Translations under genes and position numbers: made by a program | Assembly: GCF_042676385.1 (NCBI RefSeq) | Contig: NZ_JBHTHA010000002.1 | Location: forward strand, 868,001-932,000 | Direction: 5' to 3' | Length of the DNA: 64,000 nt | Source: Paenibacillus_E sp042676385 | GTDB lineage: Bacteria > Bacillota > Bacilli > Paenibacillales > NBRC-103111 | The notes under the pieces: generated by a model | Databases searched by the model: none | What the model was told of the DNA's origin: nothing | Seen by the model: only the letters and a program-made list of their open reading frames with translations | Shown here: piece after piece, positions 35,669-45,256 of the stretch | How positions within the stretch are numbered: position 1 is the first letter of the stretch | How the letters are laid out: every line of letters begins with the position of its first letter

Positions 35669-37540
35669 TCATCCTTTGTAAATACGCATTGTCCATACAG
35701 CTGCTCGAACGGCTTGTTTCGCCTTTAGAATGATTCTATACATACAATCGCCCCAGACGGCGCTCAGCCTTTCATCTGTCAGCTCAATGGTCTCGCTCGC
35801 AGCCTGAAGATTGCTTGAGTCATAGTGAATATATACTTTCTCACCGCCGGGGTTCTGTAACAGAATGCTCCCATCGCTGTTAATCAGCGGCATACAAGGA
35901 GTCATCAAGTGGACAATAATATCATCGGTTGCCTGAGTAAGTTCAAAATCGTCTACAATCTCGATATATGAGGCTTGGTCTCGATAAAGGCTGCAAGTTC
36001 GTTTCCACGAATCGATGCCTGCTGCTTCCGGATAGGCACTGGCGAGATTCATTGATAGTTGTGCCGCTTCATGACGAACTTGGTATTCAACTTCACTTGC
36101 TTTATACGCAATTCCAGCCATCTGCTGAATCCCATTCACAATGGGTACATTGTGGTAAGCGGACTGCATCGTCCAAATGTCGTACCGCTCAGGGCTAAAC
36201 GTCTTGGCGGTATAAGTTCCGACACCGACATCGATAAGAATTGGGTTCCCGTCCGAATATACAAGGAATTGGCCGATATCATTATGATTATGGCTCTCAT
36301 CGTTATGGCCCCCTTTAACGGCCAAATACAAACCATGGCTGGAGCCTTCCTGCTCCCTGGCAGTCATCACTTCGATACGATTCATCCATGCATCGCGGAC
36401 ATATGGGGGTGTCTCTTTTATTGCCTTAATTTTATCATCAAGTAAAAAGGAAGGTATAAGACGATGAAGTGTCAGCCACCTGGAAAGCGGCGGCTTATTC
36501 GTTTGATAGGCGGATGACGCCAATCTTACCAATTGCCGATCCTGGATGCGTGAGCCATAACGGAATACGGTATCGGCCACGATATCAAAACTTGCACTGC
36601 TATCGGCAAAGTTGACAAAATAGGTATCGTCAATGTGAACCCGGTATAAATAGCGTCCGATTTCTTGAATCAATGGTTCATCATACAAGTTAATTTGACC
36701 TTGGGAAGCTTGGTAAAGCAGTTCCAGACAATCAAACAGCGCCCCTCCGGCGCGATCCCAATAAACCGGACCTTCATCACAGCCGCCGTCCGGACTGCAA
36801 TCGCCTAAATATCGGTCCAAAGTACGCATTACCTTTTCTATTCCCCGGAAACGGCGCTCTTCATCGCTCTCCATCAACAGGAAACAAGATAAACAATTCG
36901 AGTTGATCCACGGATTCCAGTTGTTCATTATCCTGTTCGTTTCCAGTCCCATCCACCACAAATCGGTACGTTCCAAATACGGATCGAAAATCCGGCGTTT
37001 CATTTCCAGTCGAATTCGGCCGCAAATATTGGAACTAACTGCATCCAGCGGCTTTTGCAAAAGATAATAAGTGGTTGCCATCAAACTTGCCGTCTCCCCG
37101 GCAAACAGATCGATGTATTGGTCGGCAATATTAGGTATGCAGTCGGATGAGCATACTTTAGAAATAACCATATGAGGGGGAGTTACCCAAGAGGATTCTT
37201 CGCAAATCGTCCAGATCCCATTGATGATCTGATCGATAAAGCGTCCTTCTCCCTCCATACATTCTGCAAGGACCATGGAAGCGAGTGCTATTCTGCGTTC
37301 CTCGTATATGCCCTGAAATCGCATTACATTTCCATTTCTTGCATATTCCATATAATCAATAGCCGTAATGGCAGGCCATGAAAAGTCAAGATACGCTTCT
37401 CCCCTGGAAATCCAATAATTTCGAATTGTATCAGATATAGATTCCCATACTTCCCTTTCCTCAACCTTCGGGTACGGCTTATAGTTTTCATACGAAACAA
37501 AGAGTCCGGATATATCGTTCACATACCGATTCAAAAGCAT
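35669..37540 (-). CDS. Heparinase II/III family protein
   Basis: About 623 residues, probably cytoplasmic as no signal peptide is visible. An N-terminal alpha-helical toroid (about 1-370, with NNWNPWINSNCLSCFLL and CSPDGGCDEGPVYWDRAGG) is followed by a beta-sandwich with the heparinase II/III signature (GGHNDESHNHNDIGQFLVYS, then LIDVGVGTYT). Conserved Tyr and His residues in these segments match polysaccharide lyase families such as PL12 and PL21. The start at the ATG 37538-37540 follows GGGAGA; an ATG nine codons upstream has no ribosome-binding site. Its own promoter shares an operator with the GH101 genes. The substrate is probably a uronate-containing glycan released by the locus; inferred. 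Confidence 0.88.
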   Translation of the reverse strand: MLLNRYVNDISGLFVSYENYKPYPKVEEREVWESISDTIRNYWISRGEAYLDFSWPAITAIDYMEYARNGNVMRFQGIYEERRIALASMVLAECMEGEGRFIDQIINGIWTICEESSWVTPPHMVISKVCSSDCIPNIADQYIDLFAGETASLMATTYYLLQKPLDAVSSNICGRIRLEMKRRIFDPYLERTDLWWMGLETNRIMNNWNPWINSNCLSCFLLMESDEERRFRGIEKVMRTLDRYLGDCSPDGGCDEGPVYWDRAGGALFDCLELLYQASQGQINLYDEPLIQEIGRYLYRVHIDDTYFVNFADSSASFDIVADTVFRYGSRIQDRQLVRLASSAYQTNKPPLSRWLTLHRLIPSFLLDDKIKAIKETPPYVRDAWMNRIEVMTAREQEGSSHGLYLAVKGGHNDESHNHNDIGQFLVYSDGNPILIDVGVGTYTAKTFSPERYDIWTMQSAYHNVPIVNGIQQMAGIAYKASEVEYQVRHEAAQLSMNLASAYPEAAGIDSWKRTCSLYRDQASYIEIVDDFELTQATDDIIVHLMTPCMPLINSDGSILLQNPGGEKVYIHYDSSNLQAASETIELTDERLSAVWGDCMYRIILKAKQAVRAAVWTMRIYKG

Positions 37541-37601
37541 TTCAATCACATCTCCCAAATTGTGCATATAGAAAAAAATCCAGCGGGTACGGACAGTTTG
37601 A

Positions 37602-37646
37602 AATATAAAATGAATCGGTTGTAGCCTGCAAGTCGCATTTTTTGCA
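37602..37646 (-). promoter_or_regulatory. Promoter A of the GH101 regulon (heparinase-like gene)
   Basis: On the minus strand: inverted repeat TGCAAAAAATGCG (37634-37646), two bases, -35 TTGCAG (37626-37631), 18 bases, -10 TATATT (37602-37607). The same geometry recurs at three other promoters of this locus. The segment CTTGCAGGCTACAA is identical to promoter B. A 9-bp inverted repeat (AAGTCGCAT 37630-37638, ATGCGACTT 37671-37679) encloses the operator. Confidence 0.75.
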
Positions 37647-37700
37647 TGAAGCGAGAAATTCGAATAATCAATGCGACTTCCCGATTTTACAAAAAAATAA

Positions 37701-37728
37701 GGTAGGTACGGACATCGCCGTACCTACC
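37701..37728 (-). terminator. Terminator after first GH101 gene
   Basis: GGTAGGTACGG pairs with CCGTACCTACC in a near-perfect stem with a short loop. The minus strand continues TTATTTTTTTG, a good U tract. It lies 17 bases after the GH101 stop and ends the transporter-GH101 operon. Confidence 0.93.
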
Positions 37729-37745
37729 GTTATACCTAAGCGTTC

Positions 37746-40700
37746 TTATTGAGTCGTTACTGTTAAAATAGGACGATTGCTCGATGTTGTGTTCTCACGC
37801 GATCCATAGCTGGCACTGGATGCGCCGCCTACCGTCTGCGAAGCGTAAACCCGGATCGATAGCTTCTTGCCGTTTGCCATTGCGGCAGCCACCTGGCTCG
37901 TCACATCGATTTCATGAACGCCGACGGTCGGAGCGAAAGTTGCCAGAACAATTCCGCTAGAAGCAGGTTTATTGCTCCAGGTGATTCCGTTCTCGGTCCA
38001 CGTATTGTCGCTGACCAATTCCACAACCTGATTCGGAGCACTTGCACCTGCGGTGGTCAAGTTCAATTGAATCTTGGCCGAGGTGACATTGCCGGTAACC
38101 GATGTCAGATCATATTTCACATACGCTTCGCGCGAAAAGCCGATAGCATCCGCTTTTACGTCCAGCGTTGCGCTAGTTCCGAAATTTTGGCCGGCATAAC
38201 TGCCGTCGCGCACATAACTGTCTTCACTTGCTGTGTGGGTAGAAGTCGTCGGTACGGTAAGCTCGAGCACCGGACGGTTGCCGGCTGTCGTATTCTCGTA
38301 CGCTCCGTAGCTCACATCGGAGCTGCCGCCCAACTGCGATGCAGAGTGAATCCTAACAGACAGCTTCTTGCCTGAGACGAGTGCATTCTGCACTTGGCTC
38401 GTCACATCAATTGCATTGACGCCTAAAACCGGAGTAAAGGTTGCGATCACTGTAGAGGAAGCCGGTTTATTGTTCCAATTAATCGTATTTTCACTCCATG
38501 TATTGTCACTGACAAGTTCCACCACTTGATTCGGCGCCACGCTGCCTTTGGTAATTGCATTTAGCTTAATTTGGGCAGCGTAAACGGAGCTTGTCACCCC
38601 GGACAGATCGAATTTCAGATACGACTCTCGCGAGTATCCGGCATTTGTATCCCATTTGACAACAAGTGAAGGATCGGTGCCGAAATTCGCAGTTGCAGAC
38701 GCACCGTCTCTTACATAGGCATCGTCATAAGTGTCTAGCACGATCTTGCCTGGCGTCGATTGCGGATTAGACGGCGTTGGCGTGATCGGCGTCGAACCGG
38801 AAGATGCGCCCAGATTCTTGAACGTGACTTTGTCGAAGAATACGTTCGATTTGTTTCTCACGGAGAAGCCGGTGCGTCCCGCAGTCGTTTTCAATGCCGG
38901 TATATCGCCGTCATAGCTCAAGATATTGTCGACATACAGCGTGTAATGCGTTCCCGTGTAAGTCAGTTTCACTTTATGCGGAATACCTGTCGTAAGCGCT
39001 ACACCCGGCATATTGATAATGCCTGTATTGCCTTGTGGATCCCAGTATCTCCAGCCGTTTACCGTACCGTCATAACCGATGCGCGTATAGCTGGTCGGCG
39101 ACGTGTAGCGGATGATAGCTCCCGCCAAATTGCCGGACTGTGGCGTGACGGTGAACGTCATTTCGCCGTCAGCGATATCCGGCGTGTTTTGATCGAGCGC
39201 TACCGTCTCGTACCGGTCCGTATTCAGCGACAACTGCTGGCTCACTGCCTGCACCTGTCCATCACCATAAGCGTCAATCCAGCCACCGACTTGACCGTTG
39301 TCGAACGTTTGATCCGCAGTCTCGGCAGGCGGTGCTACGGTTCCGAGATCTACAGTGAAATCATCGACGATAAGTTGACTTTTCGATCCGTTCTGAATGA
39401 AACGGAAACTGTAATCGTCTGCACTGCCGGTCGTGAACGTCTTGCTGTAAAAATATTTCGAATTATCAAGCGTGTCATTGAACAAGTCTACCATACCCGT
39501 TCCATAGCCGCTGGTTACAGCGAATTTAAACGTGTTTGCTACTGTCATGCTGTACGGGAAGCTAACCGTATACGTTGTATTAGGCAACAGCTTCAAGTTG
39601 ATAGGAATTGTCCTGACTCCCTCTTGAACCGTATCCGCAAGAATTTTTAACGAAGAGTGTCCGTTGATCGTATCGTTCGTATAGCCGGCATGCACATCGG
39701 AAATATGCGTATGTCCCGCGTTAATCGGCACAAACGGTCCAAGTCCCTCTTGGTTGCTTTCAAAATCCTCGAAAAAATAATGATTTCCTTGCGGCGCCGG
39801 AGAAGTCAGTTCCGCAACCCGTACGTCATCCAAATCGACTTCCGCAGTTTGCGATCCTGCTACCTGGCCTGTTGCCATATAAAGCGTTGCACTGGAACAA
39901 CCAGCAGGGACTGTAAAGTTCACTTTAAGCCGCTGCATGTTGTTGGTGCCAAGGTTATTGCTATTGATGACAGCTCTCAGTTGCGTGTCGTATTTGTTCG
40001 GTACGTTCGATTTGGTCATCGTATTGGTCACTTCCGCGGCGCCATAATCCTTCACGCCGATCGTTACCGTCTGTCCATTCTTCACCTCAGCCCAAACGGA
40101 TGCTTGATACGTTTTGCCAGGCGTCAGACCTGTGATGGATTGGGAAATCGTAGCGTCAGCGCCGTTATTCCCTTTCACCTGCAGGTAGGCATCTCCGGCC
40201 TGGTTGGTTTGAATCGTTACATGACTCGTGCTGCCGCTTGTCGAAGTTATATTCCAGTTATTCAGCATGCGGCTGTCGAAACCAGGATCTTTTACGAAAC
40301 CGCCGCTGCCGAAGTTCATCGCCGACACCGGCGTAATCGCATCCGATTGACCACCCTTATACACAACGTAAGGCGTATTGGCAACCGCGTTGATGGTGAT
40401 TTGACCGGAAGTTACCGGCAGATTCGCAACGAGCGTTTTCCCTGTATCTGTCAGTTGATACAAATCTACAGTCGGTACTCCTGCCCAGCTAGCTGGCAGC
40501 GTCCAAGTCGTATTGCCGCCGACCGAGTTCCAGTGGTACAATTTCGATTCGTTTTGCGGATCCCACGGCAGCAAATATTGGGTTAACTGAGGTGTTACAT
40601 ATTTCGGATGGTAATCAGCCGCACTAGGAGAAATAATCTTCTTCTTAAACTGTTTTTGATACGTTGCGAGCAGAACCCCATTCTTTCTTAATTCGACTTT

Positions 40701-42545
40701 TGGGTTGTTGGTGACATAAGTTCCATCATTCGTTACGATACCCGGATCTACGACCTGTCCCGTCAATCCATTCTTGAATGTTACATTGGTCGTTTGATTC
40801 AAAGTCGGATCAACAGTCATCTTCATAATGTCGAAGTTTTGCATGTACTTGTCAACCAGGTTTTGGGTAAAGAAGATGTTGATTTGGTCATTAATGGTTT
40901 GACCCGTTGTGCTTTGATCTTCATTGGTGTCATTGCCATATCCCATTGCACCTGCATGGCGGGCTCCCAACAGGATCGGGTCGAACATGAACTCATCCGT
41001 TATACTGTTTTTAAGAAACCGTTCCACCTTGCTCTCGTTTTCTTGCACATGGTTCCAGATGCTGTAACGGTCGAGCCCGCCGCTCATCTCCGTACCAATC
41101 GCCCAACCGTTAGCATTCAATTCATGCGCCAGCTTCCACTGATTATAGCCTTGGCCCGTATACACATCCATGTAAATCCAGCTTAGATTAGGCACATTAT
41201 CGTGCAATTCCTTCAACCTTGCTGCCAGACCTGTAGGCCCGTTATCAAATGCATCGTTATATTGCTGAATACATTGCGATTGATCCATCGAGCCCCAGCA
41301 GGTTGCCGGGAAAATTTTATTGTAATCGAAATAATGCGCTTCAGGATACATTTCCGTATCGTTTAAGTGAACGCCCACATAGGTGTTATATTGACTAGCC
41401 CCGTTGACAAGCGTTTTTAGATCATCAATACCGCCCGCTCTCGGATTGATATTAATGCCGTAATCAGGATGACCGGAATCGTGTCCTTCGCCTTGATGAC
41501 CCTTGTACTCAAGCAGCTGGCCAAAACCATCTGTGTACATGTAAATTTTCTTAATCATATCCAGCGTCCGCAAAAACGGCCATTGGGCTAAGCTGGCGCG
41601 AGTGTAAGCGATTTCGGATAAAGTTTTCGGAACCAGATCGTTGCCTTTTGGCAGCATCATGATTTGCCGGTAAGCAATACCGCCATCCTGCCAATCGACC
41701 GTCCCGTCTCCGTTCGCATCGTCGGTAATGGCTACCTTCACATAAGGAAGCTCGATTTTTTCTTGAATATTGCCCGAGATCTCCCTGTAATCCCAAGGAT
41801 AACTCCAAGCCCCCAGCTTCTTATAGCCTGTTTTGCTCACCGTCTGATAATAGTAATGTTTCTCATAATCATGGTAATGGGGATCATTTTTTTGACTGTC
41901 CGTCAGCAGTTCGAATGCATTGCTGTACATCGAGGCTGCAAGATCATTCGTGTTCAGAATCACATATGATTTCGCCACTGGCGCCGCATCCGTCGCTTTA
42001 TTCGAGAGCAGGTTGTACTCTTCCGTTGAACCGTTCCAAGACTTGACGCCGACAGCGGTTTCCTGTGCACCTGCTTGCGTGTCACGGATCGATACTAAGC
42101 TGTGGTTCGGAAATTCAATTGTCTGCACAAGTGTGGAACCGTTTTCAATAATGTTTGTCACTTTAAATTCGAGCACGTTATCGACAACGTCGATGACGAC
42201 TGTCATGACGACATTAATGCTGGGGAAGGAAAGCATATAGGTCGCAGTATCCGTCCCATTCGATACGAAAGAAACTGTTGGTGTGTAGGATACGCCGTTG
42301 ATGTTGACTGTGGTAAGCGTATCCTCTTGCCCGTACATCACCTTCCCGCTGCTTAACCATTGATACTGGATAACTCGCGGAAATTGATCGTCAATCGTCA
42401 CTTGCATTTTGGCGGACTGGATCGTGGCAGATGCGGCATAAACCGTACCGGTTCCCGTAAAAAGAGCCGGTATGCCCATAATTTGCGTAAACATGAATCC
42501 TGTTGTTAATAACGAAACCAGTTTGCGCGTTCGCTTTGTTTTCAT
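37746..42545 (-). CDS. Secreted GH101-type endo-alpha-N-acetylgalactosaminidase family protein A
   Basis: Secreted enzyme of 1599 residues with a signal peptide ending near VYAASA. GH101 hallmarks are DGTVDWQDGGIAYRQIM, KGHQGEGHDSGHPDYGI, VGVHLNDTEMYPEA, the probable nucleophile D460 in WIYMDVY and the probable acid/base E486 in AIGTEMSGG. GH101 enzymes release Gal-beta-1,3-GalNAc from O-linked mucin-type glycans. After the barrel come a galactose-binding-like CBM (FVKDPGFDS), a second beta-sandwich (YFFEDFESNQEG), a LamG/DUF1080-like domain and two tandem DNRLRE/CBM96 domains (DDAYVRDG and EDSYVRDG). The start was set at the ATG nine bases after GAGGAG; another ATG lies three codons upstream. 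It is last in the transporter operon. Specificity is inferred from family. Confidence 0.92.
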   Translation of the reverse strand: MKTKRTRKLVSLLTTGFMFTQIMGIPALFTGTGTVYAASATIQSAKMQVTIDDQFPRVIQYQWLSSGKVMYGQEDTLTTVNINGVSYTPTVSFVSNGTDTATYMLSFPSINVVMTVVIDVVDNVLEFKVTNIIENGSTLVQTIEFPNHSLVSIRDTQAGAQETAVGVKSWNGSTEEYNLLSNKATDAAPVAKSYVILNTNDLAASMYSNAFELLTDSQKNDPHYHDYEKHYYYQTVSKTGYKKLGAWSYPWDYREISGNIQEKIELPYVKVAITDDANGDGTVDWQDGGIAYRQIMMLPKGNDLVPKTLSEIAYTRASLAQWPFLRTLDMIKKIYMYTDGFGQLLEYKGHQGEGHDSGHPDYGININPRAGGIDDLKTLVNGASQYNTYVGVHLNDTEMYPEAHYFDYNKIFPATCWGSMDQSQCIQQYNDAFDNGPTGLAARLKELHDNVPNLSWIYMDVYTGQGYNQWKLAHELNANGWAIGTEMSGGLDRYSIWNHVQENESKVERFLKNSITDEFMFDPILLGARHAGAMGYGNDTNEDQSTTGQTINDQINIFFTQNLVDKYMQNFDIMKMTVDPTLNQTTNVTFKNGLTGQVVDPGIVTNDGTYVTNNPKVELRKNGVLLATYQKQFKKKIISPSAADYHPKYVTPQLTQYLLPWDPQNESKLYHWNSVGGNTTWTLPASWAGVPTVDLYQLTDTGKTLVANLPVTSGQITINAVANTPYVVYKGGQSDAITPVSAMNFGSGGFVKDPGFDSRMLNNWNITSTSGSTSHVTIQTNQAGDAYLQVKGNNGADATISQSITGLTPGKTYQASVWAEVKNGQTVTIGVKDYGAAEVTNTMTKSNVPNKYDTQLRAVINSNNLGTNNMQRLKVNFTVPAGCSSATLYMATGQVAGSQTAEVDLDDVRVAELTSPAPQGNHYFFEDFESNQEGLGPFVPINAGHTHISDVHAGYTNDTINGHSSLKILADTVQEGVRTIPINLKLLPNTTYTVSFPYSMTVANTFKFAVTSGYGTGMVDLFNDTLDNSKYFYSKTFTTGSADDYSFRFIQNGSKSQLIVDDFTVDLGTVAPPAETADQTFDNGQVGGWIDAYGDGQVQAVSQQLSLNTDRYETVALDQNTPDIADGEMTFTVTPQSGNLAGAIIRYTSPTSYTRIGYDGTVNGWRYWDPQGNTGIINMPGVALTTGIPHKVKLTYTGTHYTLYVDNILSYDGDIPALKTTAGRTGFSVRNKSNVFFDKVTFKNLGASSGSTPITPTPSNPQSTPGKIVLDTYDDAYVRDGASATANFGTDPSLVVKWDTNAGYSRESYLKFDLSGVTSSVYAAQIKLNAITKGSVAPNQVVELVSDNTWSENTINWNNKPASSTVIATFTPVLGVNAIDVTSQVQNALVSGKKLSVRIHSASQLGGSSDVSYGAYENTTAGNRPVLELTVPTTSTHTASEDSYVRDGSYAGQNFGTSATLDVKADAIGFSREAYVKYDLTSVTGNVTSAKIQLNLTTAGASAPNQVVELVSDNTWTENGITWSNKPASSGIVLATFAPTVGVHEIDVTSQVAAAMANGKKLSIRVYASQTVGGASSASYGSRENTTSSNRPILTVTTQ

Positions 42546-42589
42546 TGCATGCATCTCCTCATTTAGTATGTCTTAAGCTGTCCAGCGCA

Positions 42590-42603
42590 TAAAAGCGCTT
42601 TCA
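42590..42603 (-). promoter_or_regulatory. cre-like site before GH101 gene A
   Basis: Minus strand TGAAAGCGCTTTTA agrees with the catabolite-response consensus TGWAANCGNTNWCA at all but one or two positions, 45 bases upstream of the start codon. CcpA would repress the gene when preferred sugars are present. Confidence 0.6.
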
Positions 42604-42643
42604 TTAATTTATAAAGCCCCCTTTCTATAAGTTGGCTTATGTA

Positions 42644-42689
42644 TAACGGCTGGGTGACCAGCTTTCTTCAAGACGATCACCCGCCGTTA
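42644..42689 (-). other. Intercistronic hairpin between SBP and GH101 gene A
   Basis: TAACGGCtGGGTGA and TCACCCGCCGTTA are complementary except for one bulged base, enclosing about 19 bases. No U tract follows. It lies 25 bases after the SBP stop and may stabilise the SBP message or limit transcription into the large GH101 gene. Confidence 0.6.
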
Positions 42690-42714
42690 AGCCCTACTTC
42701 ATTACTTACCTTTA

Positions 42715-44283
42715 TTACTTGCCACTCTTAGCTTTATAAGCATCGTTTACTTCTTTTACCAGCTTCTGGAACGAAGCGTCATCCTGCATCGATTTGACGA
42801 ACTTATCCCAATCATCCAAGCTGTTTTTGCCTACAAGGGTATTGATTTCGTTATCGTAAATTTTCTTCATGAAGTCTGCGCCTTTCTCCACGTTTGTCGG
42901 TACATTAATACCGAAAGACGGGTCCGGAACAGAAGACTTGTTAATGGAATCGACGAGGTCGTGGTTGTACTTAATGACTTCTGGCGTCATGTCACCATTC
43001 TCAGCTCTGGTGTATTTGTTAAAGTAACCTGGAATCCATTGACCAGGGTTTGGATACTGATTGGCTTTACCGGCATCTGTTTGAACAACGATGGTAGGAT
43101 TGCTCGTATCCGTATAATCTTTGTCCTTCACACCAAATTGGATCTGCTTCCAGCCTTCCAATGTGTTACCATAATCCATGAGCTCCAAAATTTTCTTCAT
43201 TTTGTCCTCAGGAACTTTCTTGCTGATCATCAATTGACCGAAAGAACCTGTGCTTTGTTCATAGTAATGTTTGCCGTCCGGAGCCGCAGGAAGCTCATAA
43301 GCGACTGCGTCCGCTTTCGGATTTACTTTTTGCAGCTCTTTGATCACGTTTGGCGTATTGTAAATGTCGTAAATATTGCCAAAATACATCCCGATTTTGC
43401 CTTGAATAAACATATCTTTTAACTGCTGAGCCTTCATAACCGGATAATCCGGAACGATTAATCCATCTTTGAATGCTTTGCTCCAGTAAGTAAGCGCCGT
43501 TTTCATCTGAGGAGTCGAGAAGGCAGGAATCAACTTACCCGAGCTGTCTTTGGCCCATCCTTGCGCAATGGCATTGGTAGTAGCTGTAGAGGAACCAAAC
43601 ATCGAGAACAGGTATCCCTGAACGCCTGGAGTCGCATACGAAGCAAAGCCGTAAGTGTCCTGTTTGCCATCGCCATCCGGGTCGTTTTTCGTAAACGCCT
43701 CCATAACTTTATACAAATCTTCGGTCGTCTTAGGCGCCTGCAGACCTAACTTGTCAAGCCAGTCCTTACGAACAATAAGCGATTCATGACCATCGAGCGG
43801 TCTAACCCGAGGTACCCCCAACGTTTTGCCGTTAAACGAAAGTGCGCTATAGATGTTAGGATCAATCTTGGATAAGTTCGGATAGTTCTTGATATATGGC
43901 GTTAAATCCCAGAATGCGCCTTGCCCCAGCGCTTGCGCCCAATTTTGCTTCGTAATGTCCCACACAACCGTCACATCCGGTAAGTCGTTCGACGCCAGCA
44001 TGACGTTAACTTTATCATCGTAATTATTCGATGGAACATAAGTAGCATTGATTTTAACATTGAGCTTCTGGTCGACTTGTTGAAGGGATTCCAAATCATT
44101 TTTAGGCGCATCATTGTAAGTAGGTGAGATAATCGTGATTTCAGTAGGCCCTTTGGTATCCGCTGCCTTTGTAGACGCCGACGGTTGAGTGTCGCCCGAC
44201 TTCGTTGAATTGCCGCATGCAGTTGCTACAAGCATAAGTGCCACTGTTGCCGTAAGGCCCGACATTTTCAAATACTTTTTCAT
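42715..44283 (-). CDS. Sugar ABC transporter solute-binding lipoprotein, LplA type
   Basis: Solute-binding lipoprotein of 522 residues (lipobox ATAC, Cys23). The segments LYKVMEAFTKNDPDGDGKQD (a DxDxDGxxD-like calcium loop) and WLDKLGLQAP are characteristic of LplA-type proteins. It follows the lplB and lplC genes and precedes GH101 gene A in one operon. It probably captures the disaccharide or short oligosaccharides released by the GH101 enzymes for import; the ligand is inferred from position. Confidence 0.94.
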   Translation of the reverse strand: MKKYLKMSGLTATVALMLVATACGNSTKSGDTQPSASTKAADTKGPTEITIISPTYNDAPKNDLESLQQVDQKLNVKINATYVPSNNYDDKVNVMLASNDLPDVTVVWDITKQNWAQALGQGAFWDLTPYIKNYPNLSKIDPNIYSALSFNGKTLGVPRVRPLDGHESLIVRKDWLDKLGLQAPKTTEDLYKVMEAFTKNDPDGDGKQDTYGFASYATPGVQGYLFSMFGSSTATTNAIAQGWAKDSSGKLIPAFSTPQMKTALTYWSKAFKDGLIVPDYPVMKAQQLKDMFIQGKIGMYFGNIYDIYNTPNVIKELQKVNPKADAVAYELPAAPDGKHYYEQSTGSFGQLMISKKVPEDKMKKILELMDYGNTLEGWKQIQFGVKDKDYTDTSNPTIVVQTDAGKANQYPNPGQWIPGYFNKYTRAENGDMTPEVIKYNHDLVDSINKSSVPDPSFGINVPTNVEKGADFMKKIYDNEINTLVGKNSLDDWDKFVKSMQDDASFQKLVKEVNDAYKAKSGK

Positions 44284-44394
44284 AGGTTGTTGCCTCCTCT
44301 ATTTCTCTTTTGTACGTTGCTGCCCGCCTTTGAGAATCTGTTAACTTTATGACCATTTCTAAAAATCGGCATCCCCCCTCTCAAGAAATATTAT

Positions 44395-45255
44395 TTAGCC
44401 CTTCACCGAGCCAAGCGTTAAGCCCTTGACAAAATACTTCTGAAGGAACGGATACACCATGACGATCGGAACTGCTGTAATAACAACTGCCGCCATTTTC
44501 ACCGTATCCGCCGGTATGACAGACGCAGAGGCCTCGGAAACATCGGCAGGAGTAGAACTTGCTGCCAGCATTTGCTGCAATACTACTTGCAGAGGGCGCA
44601 GCGTGTCCTTATTGATGTAAAGCACTCCATTGAAATAAGTGTTCCAATACGCGACACCGTAAAATAAACTGAATGCCGCAATAACCGGCAGCGAAATCGG
44701 GAGAATAATCCGGAAAAAGATTCCGATATCCGAACAGCCGTCAATTGTTCCTGATTCCTCCAGCTCAGCAGGAACGTCTTGGAAGAAGCTTTTCATGAGC
44801 AGTACGTAAAAAGCAGTCGCTAACCCGGGCAGCAACAGCGCCCAGAAACTGTTCAATAGACCTAGACTTCGAATCAACATATAGTTAGGCATGATACCCG
44901 GATTAAACAACATGGTGAATAAAACCGCTGTCAGGATGAAATTTCTGCCTTTCAATCTCTTGCGCGATAAACCGTACGCCAATCCTGCCGTCACCAAGAC
45001 CGCACAGATCGTACCGATAATCGTAAGCATTGTTGTAATGAAGAAGGAATTAATGAATTGTCCCGACGACAAGATGTAACGGTACGAAGCTAAACTCCAT
45101 GACTTCGGGAACAGCATCACCGGTGTCGTCAAAAACTCATGCGGATCCGTGAAGGATACGATCGTAATGTAGATGAACGGCAATACGGTACAGAGCGAAA
45201 ACAAAAACAATATTGTATAGATGAAAACATCTAACCATTTGGAGGAACGATCCAT
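44395..45255 (-). CDS. Carbohydrate ABC transporter permease, LplC/YtcP type
   Basis: Six-helix permease of 286 residues. The start ATG at 45253-45255 (MDRSSKWLDV) follows AAGGAG within the last codons of the lplB gene and leaves a single base between stop and start. The EAA loop is EESGTIDGCSDIGIFFRIILP and the C-terminus is VYPFLQKYFVKGLTLGSVKG. No ATPase is encoded nearby, so the complex must use a shared MsmX-type subunit. Confidence 0.95.
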   Translation of the reverse strand: MDRSSKWLDVFIYTILFLFSLCTVLPFIYITIVSFTDPHEFLTTPVMLFPKSWSLASYRYILSSGQFINSFFITTMLTIIGTICAVLVTAGLAYGLSRKRLKGRNFILTAVLFTMLFNPGIMPNYMLIRSLGLLNSFWALLLPGLATAFYVLLMKSFFQDVPAELEESGTIDGCSDIGIFFRIILPISLPVIAAFSLFYGVAYWNTYFNGVLYINKDTLRPLQVVLQQMLAASSTPADVSEASASVIPADTVKMAAVVITAVPIVMVYPFLQKYFVKGLTLGSVKG

Positions 45256-45256
45256 C

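Noticed and set aside
38760..40586. Two long open frames on the plus strand inside GH101 gene A
   Set aside because: They are antisense to a clearly recognised GH101 protein, have no ribosome-binding sites and a composition rich in Arg, Ile and His typical of shadow frames.
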